Below, piece by piece: positions 34,625-42,718 of a stretch of 64,000 nucleotides of DNA. The notes under the pieces are model-generated. The model was not told the origin of the DNA. It made no database searches and was given only the letters and a program-made list of their open reading frames with translations. Made by a program: the position numbers and the translations under genes. Numbering within the stretch: position 1 is the stretch's first letter; each line of letters starts with the position of its first letter. Source of the stretch: JALZAA01 sp035938395. Its GTDB lineage: Bacteria > Actinomycetota > Acidimicrobiia > IMCC26256 > JACDBD01. Location of the stretch: contig DASZGY010000023.1 of assembly GCA_035938395.1 (NCBI GenBank), forward strand, positions 5,483-69,482, read 5' to 3'.

Positions 34625-35400
34625 CCCCCCACCTCCGCGGTGCGGAAGGCGTCGAAGCCTTCGCCCTCGAGGCGGTCGGCGAGCTCGCGGCCGCCCGAGG
34701 CGACGATGCGCCCGCCGAGCAGGATGTGGACGGCGTCGGGCGTGAGGTGCTCGAGAATCCGCCGGTAGTGCGTGATGAGCAGGATCCCGAGCTGCGGTCG
34801 CGCCGAGCGGACCGCTTCGATGCCGCGGGCCACGACACCGAGCGCGTCGATGTCGAGACCGGAGTCGGTCTCGTCGAGCACGGCGAAATCGGGCTCCATC
34901 AGCGCCATCTGGAGGATCTCGTTCCGCTTCTTCTCACCGCCGGAGAACCCCTCGTTGAGGTACCGGTCGATGAACCGTGTGTCCATGCCCAGCCGACCGG
35001 CCCACTCGATGACCGCCATGCGGACCTCGAGCACCGAGAAGTCGTCGATGCCCTTCCGGGCCGACAGCGCCTGGCGGAGGAAGTTCAGCACGCTCACCCC
35101 GGGGATCTCCTCGGGGTGTTGAAAGCCGAGGAAGAGCCCCCGGCTGGCGCGCTCGTTCGTCGACAGGCCGGTGATGTCCTCGCCCTCGAAGCGGATCCGG
35201 CCCGCCGTCACGTCGTAGGCGGGATTGCCGAGGAGCGTCGCCGCCAGCGTCGACTTGCCCGATCCGTTCGGGCCCATGAGGGCGTGCAGTTCGCCCGCAG
35301 GCACGGCGAGGGACACTCCCTGCAGAATCTCCTTGCCCTCGACCGCGACGTGGAGATCGTCGATCTCGAGCGCGGGGCCGGGGTTCGAATCCGAGGCCAT
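34621..35400 (-). CDS. sufC: SufC ATPase, canonical copy (SufC2)
   Basis: This 259-residue ABC ATPase has Walker A GPNGSGKST, Q-loop GFQHPEEIPGVSV, signature LNEGFSGGEKKRNEILQMAL and Walker B FAVLDETDSGLDID, a textbook SufC. It probably is the main partner of SufB and SufD, although those are encoded 8 kb away in the other operon with a divergent sufC1. A TACAAT box 6 bases before the ATG and a perfect palindrome just upstream of it indicate regulated, leaderless transcription. Confidence 0.96.
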   Translation of the reverse strand: MASDSNPGPALEIDDLHVAVEGKEILQGVSLAVPAGELHALMGPNGSGKSTLAATLLGNPAYDVTAGRIRFEGEDITGLSTNERASRGLFLGFQHPEEIPGVSVLNFLRQALSARKGIDDFSVLEVRMAVIEWAGRLGMDTRFIDRYLNEGFSGGEKKRNEILQMALMEPDFAVLDETDSGLDIDALGVVARGIEAVRSARPQLGILLITHYRRILEHLTPDAVHILLGGRIVASGGRELADRLEGEGFDAFRTAEVGG

Positions 35401-35406
35401 GGCCCG

Positions 35407-35412
35407 ATTGTA
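35407..35412 (-). promoter_or_regulatory. -10 box of sufC2-sufS-sufU operon
   Basis: TACAAT, close to the TATAAT consensus, lies 6 bases before ATG 35400. The putative SUF operator (35417-35432) is immediately upstream, in the -35 region. Confidence 0.6.
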
Positions 35413-35416
35413 ATAA

Positions 35417-35432
35417 CACTACGGACGTAGTG
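35417..35432 (-). promoter_or_regulatory. Putative SUF operator, site 2
   Basis: CACTACGGACGTAGTG is a perfect 6+4+6 inverted repeat that extends on the plus strand into GTAGTGGAAATC, a 12-base string shared with the sufB promoter. It overlaps the -35 region of the sufC2 promoter. The same DNA lies only 28 bases before the divergent methyltransferase start, so that gene might be affected as well. Confidence 0.65.
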
Positions 35433-35459
35433 GAAATCTCGCTCCCCGAGGAGGACAGG

Positions 35460-36230
35460 TTGAGCACGGGCGACGCGGAGGAGCGGCGGCGGCGAGTGGA
35501 GGCGTTGCCGCTTTGGATGCACACGATCGACCTCGGCGGCGGCCTGACCACGCCGGGGGCGTGGACTCCCGACGACCACGCCGGGACCCTCGAGGCCTTC
35601 GGCCATATCGACTTGCGTGGCAAGAAGGTGCTCGACATCGGTTGCCTCGATGGCCTGTGGACGTTCGATGCGGAGCGCCGCGGCGCCGCCCAGGTGTATG
35701 CCACGGACCTCGTGTCCCAGGTCACCCCGAACCGGGAGCCCTATTTCCGGCTCGCGCACGACCTCCTCGGTTCGCGAGCCCACTACGCGCCCGATCTGTC
35801 CGTGCTCGATGTCGCCCAGCTCGGGGTCAACGACTTCGATGTCGTCCTCTACCTCGGCGTCTACTACCACCTGCGCGATCCCCTCCTTTCATTCGCACGA
35901 CTCCGGCAGGTCATGCGGACGGGGGCGATCCTGCTCGTAGAAGGGCAGGTGATCGACGCTCCCGAGGTGTACGCCAGGTTCTTCTATCGAGAGCACTACC
36001 TGGGTGACCGCTCGAATTGGTGGATTCCCACAATTCCGTGCCTCCGCCAGTGGGTCGAGTCCTCGTTCTTTGAGATCGAGGAGGAGTACCGGCAGACGTA
36101 TTTCGACATGCCGCTCGTCGAACAGACGGGGCGATACGTGTTGCGCGCGCGTGCGGTCGAGCGCGCCGATCCGAACATCGCGTTTCCTGATCGTGAGCTC
36201 GAGCGGTTCGACCTCAGTCGGTACGAGTAG
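35460..36230 (+). CDS. SAM-dependent methyltransferase, CmoB-like
   Basis: This 256-residue protein has the SAM motif KVLDIGCLDGLWTFDAERRGA, YATDLVS after it, and VLYLGVYYHLRDPLLSFARL, a pattern of the DUF1698/CmoB-like group that includes tRNA-wobble carboxymethyl transferases and glycan methyltransferases. Its target is unknown. TTG at 35460 is chosen because GAGGAGGA lies four bases upstream, one of the clearest ribosome sites in the window. An in-frame GTG at 35430 overlaps the SUF operator and lacks such a site. Codon use looks slightly less GC-rich than the suf genes. Its 3' end overlaps the convergent acyltransferase gene by 17 bases. Confidence 0.82.
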   Translation: MSTGDAEERRRRVEALPLWMHTIDLGGGLTTPGAWTPDDHAGTLEAFGHIDLRGKKVLDIGCLDGLWTFDAERRGAAQVYATDLVSQVTPNREPYFRLAHDLLGSRAHYAPDLSVLDVAQLGVNDFDVVLYLGVYYHLRDPLLSFARLRQVMRTGAILLVEGQVIDAPEVYARFFYREHYLGDRSNWWIPTIPCLRQWVESSFFEIEEEYRQTYFDMPLVEQTGRYVLRARAVERADPNIAFPDRELERFDLSRYE

Positions 36231-37641
36231 GCGACGAATGATCGGCCGATCCGGGGGTCGCCGAGCTCCCGTCGCGTTGCTCGGCGGCCGACGTTCGCAA
36301 GTCCCTATCCGGGACGGACGCGTCAAGTCCGAGCATCGCCGACGCCGGTTCGGGGAGCGATTCCGGCGCGCGGTCGGGGTCCAACTCGGGGACATACCCG
36401 GGCCTCCCGTGCCGGGCGCGCCTGCGCCGGCGCGCCCGGGGTTCGTCGGACCAGGAACGGTCGGACCGGAAGCGCGCCTGCGCCGTGATCCGCTGCGCCA
36501 GCGCGTACGTGGGTTTCTCGACGAACCGGTGGAGCAGGTACGCGGTGCCGAGCACGGCGGCGGCGGCCGCAGGCAGGGCCAGGAAGTAGCTCCCGAATGA
36601 TCGCGTAAGCCACGCGAGGATCGTCCACCCGACCACGGTCACGGTCAGGTACACGGGGTAGCTCATGTCCCCAAGTATTTGGAGCGGAGCCGTCCTCGGG
36701 ATCCGATTCCCGACACAATAGAAAATCATAAAGATCACGAAGCCGGTCACGAACGAGTTGAAGTACGTCGTCGCTTGATCGACCGGCAGGTAGGGCTGCT
36801 GGAACGCCCCGTGATGCAATGCGATCGCGGCCAAACTGATGATGGAGCCCGTCACGAGGGCGAACATGCGACGGGTCCAGAAGCCCCGATACAGCATGTG
36901 CAGCGCCACCCCCACGTAGATGAAGACCATGAATCCCAGGTTGCGACCGATGTAGAAGCGGGTCCAGAACAAGACGTCTGGTGACTTGTCCGGTGTCGGA
37001 AGCGCGCGGCCCGCCCAAATGCTGACTGCCGTGACGAGGGCGGCCGTGCCCACCAGGACCGCCGGCCGTCGCAGCAGACGCGTGGCGGCGAGGATCGCTG
37101 CAGTCAGATAGAAGAGCTCCTCGATCGGGATCGTCCAGTAGCTCGGATCGATCCAATTCTTGCCGCCGTACTGCGCGACCAGTGTGCCGCTGGTGATCAC
37201 CTGGGCGCGCTCGATCGGGAACGGGCTCCCGTGCGTCGTGATCCAGATCACGACGAGAGACAGCGCCGTCGCCACCCACAGCGTGGGGTACACGCGGAGG
37301 ATGCGTCGGATGCCGAATGCTGACATCGTCCGCCGCTCCAGTGCGAACGGGATGACGAACCCGCTGAGCATGAAGAACATCCCGACCGCGGCGGTACCGG
37401 GATCGATGTCGAGATGATCCCTCGGCCACACATAGAGGTCATACGCAAAACTGGTCGGGAGCTCCGCGAGCGAGATCGGAGTGATGAAGGTGAACGCCTT
37501 GACGAGCGTCTTCTGCTCGCGGAACTCGAACATGAACCGGGCGAAGAGGACGACGAGCGCGGCAGAACCGCGGGCGACGTGCGCCCACCAGACGATGCGC
37601 TGCCGTTCCCCGGTGGGCTGGGCGGAGCCTGCTGCCGGCAT
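36214..37641 (-). CDS. Membrane acyltransferase family 3 (OafA/YrhL type)
   Basis: This 475-residue protein has about ten membrane helices. Family marks include AHVARGSAALVVLF at the start, FFMLSGFVIPFALERR and the RRILRVYPTLWVA segment. The usual catalytic His of the first helix is in AHVARG. It would move acyl (often acetyl) groups onto extracellular polysaccharide or peptidoglycan from a cytoplasmic donor. The C-terminal 90 residues are charged and cytoplasmic, with no SGNH domain. Codon use is somewhat richer in A/T than in neighbours. The ketosynthase gene lies upstream on the same strand (16 bases). Confidence 0.88.
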   Translation of the reverse strand: MPAAGSAQPTGERQRIVWWAHVARGSAALVVLFARFMFEFREQKTLVKAFTFITPISLAELPTSFAYDLYVWPRDHLDIDPGTAAVGMFFMLSGFVIPFALERRTMSAFGIRRILRVYPTLWVATALSLVVIWITTHGSPFPIERAQVITSGTLVAQYGGKNWIDPSYWTIPIEELFYLTAAILAATRLLRRPAVLVGTAALVTAVSIWAGRALPTPDKSPDVLFWTRFYIGRNLGFMVFIYVGVALHMLYRGFWTRRMFALVTGSIISLAAIALHHGAFQQPYLPVDQATTYFNSFVTGFVIFMIFYCVGNRIPRTAPLQILGDMSYPVYLTVTVVGWTILAWLTRSFGSYFLALPAAAAAVLGTAYLLHRFVEKPTYALAQRITAQARFRSDRSWSDEPRARRRRRARHGRPGYVPELDPDRAPESLPEPASAMLGLDASVPDRDLRTSAAEQRDGSSATPGSADHSSPTRTD

Positions 37642-37657
37642 GGGAGCGGCTACTCCG

Positions 37658-38650
37658 TTACCAGCGGATGAGCGCGGAGCCCCAGGTCATGCCGGCGCCG
37701 ACGCTCGACAGCAGGACGAGGTCGCCACGTCGTAGCCGGCCGTCCTCCGCCGCCTCGGCGAGGCCGATCGGAATCGACGCGGCTGCGGTGTTGCCGAGCC
37801 GGTCGATGTTCAGTACGACCTTCTCCGGATCGAGACCCAGCTTGTCGCCGGCGGCCTCGATGATGCGGAGGTTTGCCTGGTGAGGAACGAACCAATCGAC
37901 GTCGTCCAGGTTGACCGACGCGCGCGCCAGCGTGGCGTCGATGGACTGCACGAGCGTACGCACCGCGAACTCGAAGATCGCCCGGCCTTGCATATGCAAC
38001 GTGGTCTCGCGCTGCGCGACCGACTCTTCGGTCGACGGCTGACGGCTTCCGCCGGCGCGGATGCCCACAAGATCTGTGAGCGCGCCCTCGCAGCCCAGGT
38101 CGGACGCCAGGAGGCCGGTGTCGACGTCGGCGTCACGGGTCACGACGACCGCGCCGGCGCCGTCACCGAAGATGACCGAGGTCGCCCGGTCATCGGGGTT
38201 GAGGACCCGGGAGAACGTCTCGGCCCCGATGAGCAGCGCCCTGTCGAAGGGCCCCGAGTTCAGCAGCGCGCCCGTCATCACCAAGCCGTAGACGAAGCCC
38301 GAGCACGCCGTGTTGAGGTCGAACGACGCGCACGTCATGTCGAGCTCTCCTCCGACGAACGCAGCCGTGTGGGGGATGGGCTGCTCCGGAGTCGTGGTCG
38401 CGAGCGCCATGACGTCGATGTCGCGGGGAGAGAGTTGCGCCTTCTCCAGGGCCGCTCGAGCCGCGTTCGTTGCCAGCGTCGCCGTCGATTCGTGCTGCGC
38501 CGCGATTCGTCGCTCGCGGATGCCGGTCTTGTCGAGGATCCATCCCTCGTCGACGCCGAAGTGCTGCTCGAGCACGGCGTTGTCCATGACCGTGGGAGGG
38601 ACGTCTGATCCCCACCCGGCGAAGCGGAACGGTGTCATGCGAGTTGCCAT
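37658..38650 (-). CDS. fabH: 3-oxoacyl-ACP synthase III (FabH-like)
   Basis: This 330-residue ketosynthase joins an acyl-CoA starter to malonyl-ACP. The triad is clear: Cys about 113 in FDLNTACSGFVYGL, His about 254 in FVPHQANLRI, and Asn about 285 in DRLGNTAAAS. Length is normal. ATG 38650 is preceded by AAGGAAG; GTG 38677 in the same frame overlaps the upstream LLM gene stop by four bases and is a real alternative. It might take part in primary fatty-acid synthesis or make a specialised acyl group; no acyl carrier or other fab gene is near. Confidence 0.88.
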   Translation of the reverse strand: MATRMTPFRFAGWGSDVPPTVMDNAVLEQHFGVDEGWILDKTGIRERRIAAQHESTATLATNAARAALEKAQLSPRDIDVMALATTTPEQPIPHTAAFVGGELDMTCASFDLNTACSGFVYGLVMTGALLNSGPFDRALLIGAETFSRVLNPDDRATSVIFGDGAGAVVVTRDADVDTGLLASDLGCEGALTDLVGIRAGGSRQPSTEESVAQRETTLHMQGRAIFEFAVRTLVQSIDATLARASVNLDDVDWFVPHQANLRIIEAAGDKLGLDPEKVVLNIDRLGNTAAASIPIGLAEAAEDGRLRRGDLVLLSSVGAGMTWGSALIRW

Positions 38651-38673
38651 GGTCTTCCTTTGGGGGTTCGTGC

Positions 38674-39606
38674 TCACGCGTTGCTGCCGAGGAGCGATTG
38701 CTTCACCTGCACGGCCCCTTCGATGGCTTCATCGACGGATCCCGCGATCGGTATGAGATTGAAGGTCTGGCATCCGGCCTCGAGGTACGGAGCGAGATGC
38801 TCGCTCACGTGCTCGGGCCGGCCGGCCGGGCAGTACCGCTCGAACGACTCGTACGGCACCCCGTAGAACCGTTGCATCGTCTCCGCCAGCCGCGTGCGGG
38901 CGGCTTCGACGTTCGTGTCGAAGCCACACCAGATCTCCATGGCGTGCTGCCATCCGACGGAGCCGCGGCCGGCGCGGTCGGCATGCTCGGCGACGAGCGT
39001 GACCGCATCGGCGAATCGGCTCGCCGAGTTGAACGCCCCGATCCAGCCGTCGCCGAGCGTCCCGGCCCGTCGCATGGAGGCGTCTGAACGGCCCCCGACG
39101 ATCAACGGGATCGGCGGATGAGGGACGGGCAGGATGCGCGTGTCCTGCAACTGGAAGAACTCGCCGTCGAAACTGACCGACTCTCCTGTGAGGAGGCGGC
39201 GCAGCAACCCGAGCGATTCGTCGGTCCGACGTCCCCGAGTGCTGACGTCGACACCGCAGTTCTCGAATTCGTGCGGGTCCTCGCCCGCGACGCCGATCCC
39301 GAACGTGAGCCGGCCGGGCGCGAAGTGCGCGAGCGTCGACAGTTGGCGCGCCACGAGCACCGGGTGCCGCAGCGGCAGTTGGTAGACACCGACGTACACA
39401 CCGATGCCGGGATGGATGCCGGCGAGAGAAGCGGCGGTGATCAAGCCGTCGATGCCCTCACCACCGCGAAAGCCCACGTGGTCGATGCTGCCGACGTGGT
39501 CGAGGCCGGCGGCGGCTGCGGCGAGGATCGTGTCGCGTGTGCGCTCGTCGAGCGTCTTGACCGACACGATGCCAAGGCGAACGTCGCCCAAGAGATCCGT
39601 CCTCAT
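38674..39606 (-). CDS. LLM-class oxidoreductase, probably F420-dependent
   Basis: This 310-residue luciferase-like protein shows LDHVGSIDHVGFRGGEG, LRHPVLVARQLSTLAHFAPGRL, FGIGVAGEDPHEFENCGVD and PLIVGGRSDASMRRAG, typical of F420-dependent LLM proteins. Substrate is unknown. ATG 39606 gives MRTDLLGDVRLGI, the expected start; ATGs at 39648/39651 would add 14-15 residues. It leads an operon with fabH and the acyltransferase gene. The 120 bases upstream contain a CTACG/CGTAG inverted repeat but no clear -10 box. Confidence 0.8.
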   Translation of the reverse strand: MRTDLLGDVRLGIVSVKTLDERTRDTILAAAAAGLDHVGSIDHVGFRGGEGIDGLITAASLAGIHPGIGVYVGVYQLPLRHPVLVARQLSTLAHFAPGRLTFGIGVAGEDPHEFENCGVDVSTRGRRTDESLGLLRRLLTGESVSFDGEFFQLQDTRILPVPHPPIPLIVGGRSDASMRRAGTLGDGWIGAFNSASRFADAVTLVAEHADRAGRGSVGWQHAMEIWCGFDTNVEAARTRLAETMQRFYGVPYESFERYCPAGRPEHVSEHLAPYLEAGCQTFNLIPIAGSVDEAIEGAVQVKQSLLGSNA

Positions 39607-39770
39607 CCACGACCGGGCGGGGACGGTGATCGTCCTGCCCGACACCATCAATTACCTGCCGCTACGGGTCTGTAGACACGTAGACGCTAGCGGAAGTTAC
39701 GTCCTGGCAATCGGATCGCCCGTTGCCCGGTTCGGTGTCGAGTCTTCTGGCTCCTGGGCTGACGCGGGTG

Positions 39771-40781
39771 TCAGCTCGCGGCCGACGGGGTCGACAGGGA
39801 CAGTGCGAAGTCGCCGCCGGGATCGGTCCACCAGGCCGCGAGGCCGAGACCGGCGGCGGCCAGCTCCGCCTCGACCCGCGCACGGCGGAACTTGGCGCTG
39901 ATCTCGGTCCGCATCTCCTCGCCGTCCGCGAACTCGACCTGCAGATCGAGCTCGTGCACCCGCACCGTTTGCGCGCCGAGCGACCGCAGGCGCATTTCGA
40001 TCCACTCTTGGTCCGAGTCCCACCGCGCGACGTGCTCGAAGCGCTCCGGCACGAAGTCGGCGTCGAGCTCTCGGTTCAGCACCGAAAGGACGTTGCGGTT
40101 GAACGCCGCCGTCACACCGGCGTCGTCGTCGTACGCGGCCACAAGCCGCTTGGGGTCCTTCACGAGGTCGGTTCCGAGGAGGAGCGTGTCGTCAGGCGCG
40201 AGCCCGGCGGCGAGGCTCCCGTAGAAGTGCGCCCGGCCCTCCGGGTCGAGGTTCCCGATCGTGCTGCCGAGGAATGCCACGAGGCGCGTACCGCCTCCCG
40301 GGATCCGGTCGAGGTGGCGCTCGAAGTCGCCGACGACGGCGTGCACGTCGACGCCGGGATACTCGCCTTCGATCGCGCGGGCCGCGTAGCGCAGGGTCGG
40401 CTCGCTCACGTCGAACGGGACGAAGCGCCGAAGGGATCCGTGCGCCGAGAGCGCGTCCAGCAACAGCCGTGTCTTCTCCGACGTGCCCGAGCCCAGCTCG
40501 ACGAGCGTGTCGGCAGATGTGCGCGCCGCGATGTCTCCGGCGTGCCGGGCGAGGATCGCGCGCTCGGTACGGGTCGGGTAGTACTCGGGGAGCCGCGTGA
40601 TCTCGTCGAAGAGGCGGCAACCCTCCTCGTCGTAGAACCACTTCGGCGGGAGGACCTTCGGGCTCGCGGTGAGGCCGGCACGCGCGTCGGCCCGCAACGC
40701 GGCGGCGAGGTCGTCGGGACCGAGGTGGACGTCGACGCGGGACGGCGATGAGGTGGGGGAGATGGTGGGCCTCTCGATCAG
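39771..40781 (-). CDS. egtD: Histidine N-alpha-trimethyltransferase EgtD, CTG start proposed
   Basis: This 336-residue SAM enzyme makes hercynine from histidine, the first step of ergothioneine synthesis. Family motifs are PPKWFYDEEGCRLFDEITRL, PEYYPTRTERAIL, LVELGSGTSEKTRLLL and FLGSTIGNLDPE. No ATG or GTG precedes the conserved N-terminal helix. CTG at 40781 overlaps the egtC stop (CTGA) and gives an N-terminus of normal length. A TTG at 40697 is the nearest standard start but would cut into the first helix. It is the last gene of the egt operon. Confidence 0.92.
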   Translation of the reverse strand: MIERPTISPTSSPSRVDVHLGPDDLAAALRADARAGLTASPKVLPPKWFYDEEGCRLFDEITRLPEYYPTRTERAILARHAGDIAARTSADTLVELGSGTSEKTRLLLDALSAHGSLRRFVPFDVSEPTLRYAARAIEGEYPGVDVHAVVGDFERHLDRIPGGGTRLVAFLGSTIGNLDPEGRAHFYGSLAAGLAPDDTLLLGTDLVKDPKRLVAAYDDDAGVTAAFNRNVLSVLNRELDADFVPERFEHVARWDSDQEWIEMRLRSLGAQTVRVHELDLQVEFADGEEMRTEISAKFRRARVEAELAAAGLGLAAWWTDPGGDFALSLSTPSAAS

Positions 40782-41527
40782 AACGGGCGGACTTCGAGCT
40801 TGTCGTCGCCGAGCTCGACGACCGAGCCGTCCTTGACGGCTTCCCAGCCGGCCTCGTCGTCGTACGGCTCCGACGCGACGACAACGGCTCCGGTGAGCTG
40901 GCGATCGTCGAACACGAAGAGCGAGTTGCGGCACGCGGTGGCCGCGATGCGCTCGCCGTCGGTCAGCAGGAGGTTGAGGCGCGCCGTCGTGAGCTCTTCG
41001 ACCAGTCCGATGACCGAGACCAGCGCGTCGGCGGGCGGCGTGCCGGCGTCGAGCCGGTCGAGCACGAGCGCGAAGAGGAGCTCCGAGTCGGTGGCGCCGC
41101 CAATGCCGAGCGCGCGCGCTTCGCTCACCTTGTGCCGCAGCTCGCGGCCGACGCCGGTGCGGAACCCGGGCACGAAACCGTTGTGCGAGAAGAGCCACGG
41201 GCCCTCGGTGAACGGGGGCGTGCTCGTCTCTTCGATGGGCATGCCCGGTGACGCCGAGCGCACCGCCGCGAGCACCGCGTTCGAGCTCACGAGGCCGGCG
41301 ATGCTCGCGAACGAGACGTCGGCCCAGATCTGCCGCGTTGTGCGATAGCGAGCGGGCTCGACTCGCTTGTCGCGGTCGTACCAGCCGACCCCGAACCCGT
41401 CGGCGTTGATCGTCCCGTGCGTCTGGTAGCGCGGCGCGAACGACTGCTGGAGCAACGAGTGCTCCGGCTTGATGATCAGCTTCTCGAGCGTGACCGAAGG
41501 TCCGACGTAGGCGAGGTGGCGGCACAT
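40778..41527 (-). CDS. egtC: Gamma-glutamyl hercynylcysteine sulfoxide hydrolase EgtC
   Basis: This 249-residue class II glutamine amidotransferase-like enzyme removes glutamate from gamma-glutamyl-hercynylcysteine sulfoxide. It begins MCRHLAYVG with nucleophile Cys2, and has DGFGVGWYDRD and FSHNGFVPGF motifs. It starts seven bases after egtB and overlaps egtD. The presence of egtA and egtC indicates the mycobacterial-type route using gamma-glutamylcysteine. Confidence 0.95.
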   Translation of the reverse strand: MCRHLAYVGPSVTLEKLIIKPEHSLLQQSFAPRYQTHGTINADGFGVGWYDRDKRVEPARYRTTRQIWADVSFASIAGLVSSNAVLAAVRSASPGMPIEETSTPPFTEGPWLFSHNGFVPGFRTGVGRELRHKVSEARALGIGGATDSELLFALVLDRLDAGTPPADALVSVIGLVEELTTARLNLLLTDGERIAATACRNSLFVFDDRQLTGAVVVASEPYDDEAGWEAVKDGSVVELGDDKLEVRPF

Positions 41528-41533
41528 GCGCGT

Positions 41534-42718
41534 CTACCCGTCGGCCGCGCAGCGGAAGCCGGAGAAGATCTGTCGCCGGATCGGGTAATCCCAGTTCCGG
41601 AACGTGGCGCGGCGCACGCTGGTATCGGTCGCCCACGATCCGCCGCGCAGCACCTTGTACTCGGGCCCGAAGAACACTTCCGAGTACTCGCGGTACGGGA
41701 ACGACACGAAGCCCGGGTACCCGGCGAAGTCGGTTGCCGTCCACTCCCACACGTCGCCGATCATCTGCTGCGGCCCGCCCGGCTCGCCGTCTCGGCTCGC
41801 CGCCGCCTCCCATTCCGCCTCGGTGGGCAGACGAGCGCCCCGCCACGTGGCGAACGCGTTCGCCTCGTGCCAGCACACGTGCTGGACGGGCTCGTCGGGC
41901 GGAAGGTCCTCGCGCCGGCCGTAGCGACGGCGCGACCACTCGCCGTCCCCTTCGCGCTGCCAGAACTGCGGAGCCTCGATCGCGGCGTCCTGACGCCATT
42001 CCCATCCGGCCTCGCTCCAGAGCCGCGAGTCGTCGTAGCCGCCGTCGTCGACGAACGCGCGGTATTGACGGTTCGTGACCGGTGTGCGGTCGATCCGGAA
42101 CGGCGCCAGCTCGACCTGGTGGCGCGGGCGTTCGTTGTCGTACACCCAGGCGTGCTCGTCGGTGCCGATCGCGAACGTCCCGCCGGGGACTTCGACCACG
42201 CCGGCGCCGTCCTTCTCGACATCGGTAGGACGCCAACCGTCGGCGTCAGGATGCGCGAAGTTCTCCATCAGCTGGATCGTGGCGAGCATCGTCTCGTCGT
42301 GCTGGTGCTCGTGCTGGGCGACCATCCCGTACACGAACCCGTCTCGCAACAGCGGATCGTCACTGTCGAGATCGACCGTCGCGAGAACGTCGAGGGCGCG
42401 GGCTCGCACACCGGCTACGAAGGCGCGCGCCTCCGCAGGCCCCAGGATCGGCAGCGACGGACGGTCCCGACGCGGGTGTTTGAACGCGTCGTAGACGTCG
42501 TCGAACAGCTCGTTGGTCGGCGCGGCGCCGACGACCTTGCGCAGCAGCCACAGCTCCTCGTAGTGGCCGATGTGGGCGAGGTCCCACGCGAGCGGCGACA
42601 TCAGCGGGGACACCTGGCCGATGAGGTCGGCGTCGTCGATCGGCGCGAGCAGCCCGAGGGTGCGCTCCCGCGCGCCCTCCAGGCCGGCCTCGATGCGGCT
42701 CTCCGTGTCGACGGTCAT
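41534..42718 (-). CDS. egtB: Hercynine oxygenase EgtB
   Basis: This 394-residue non-haem iron enzyme links hercynine with gamma-glutamylcysteine using O2. The DinB-like N-terminal half carries the iron ligands: a His near residue 49-52 in AHIGHYEE and AQHEHQHDETML. The C-terminal FGE-sulfatase-like half has VEVPGGTFAIGTDE, RLPTEAEWEAAA, GDVWEWTATDF and VLRGGSWATD. The ATG overlaps the egtA stop by four bases. Length is a little shorter than the mycobacterial enzyme but the domains are complete. Confidence 0.96.
   Translation of the reverse strand: MTVDTESRIEAGLEGARERTLGLLAPIDDADLIGQVSPLMSPLAWDLAHIGHYEELWLLRKVVGAAPTNELFDDVYDAFKHPRRDRPSLPILGPAEARAFVAGVRARALDVLATVDLDSDDPLLRDGFVYGMVAQHEHQHDETMLATIQLMENFAHPDADGWRPTDVEKDGAGVVEVPGGTFAIGTDEHAWVYDNERPRHQVELAPFRIDRTPVTNRQYRAFVDDGGYDDSRLWSEAGWEWRQDAAIEAPQFWQREGDGEWSRRRYGRREDLPPDEPVQHVCWHEANAFATWRGARLPTEAEWEAAASRDGEPGGPQQMIGDVWEWTATDFAGYPGFVSFPYREYSEVFFGPEYKVLRGGSWATDTSVRRATFRNWDYPIRRQIFSGFRCAADG

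Noticed and set aside
35380..35396. GGTTCGAATCC, the classic tRNA T-loop sequence
   Set aside because: It encodes the start of SufC2 on the minus strand. No acceptor, D or anticodon arms can be built around it.
39652..39770. CTACG/CGTAG inverted repeat upstream of the LLM gene as a third SUF-type operator
   Set aside because: It resembles the half-site GTAG only loosely, has 12 bases between arms and lacks the GGAAATC extension.
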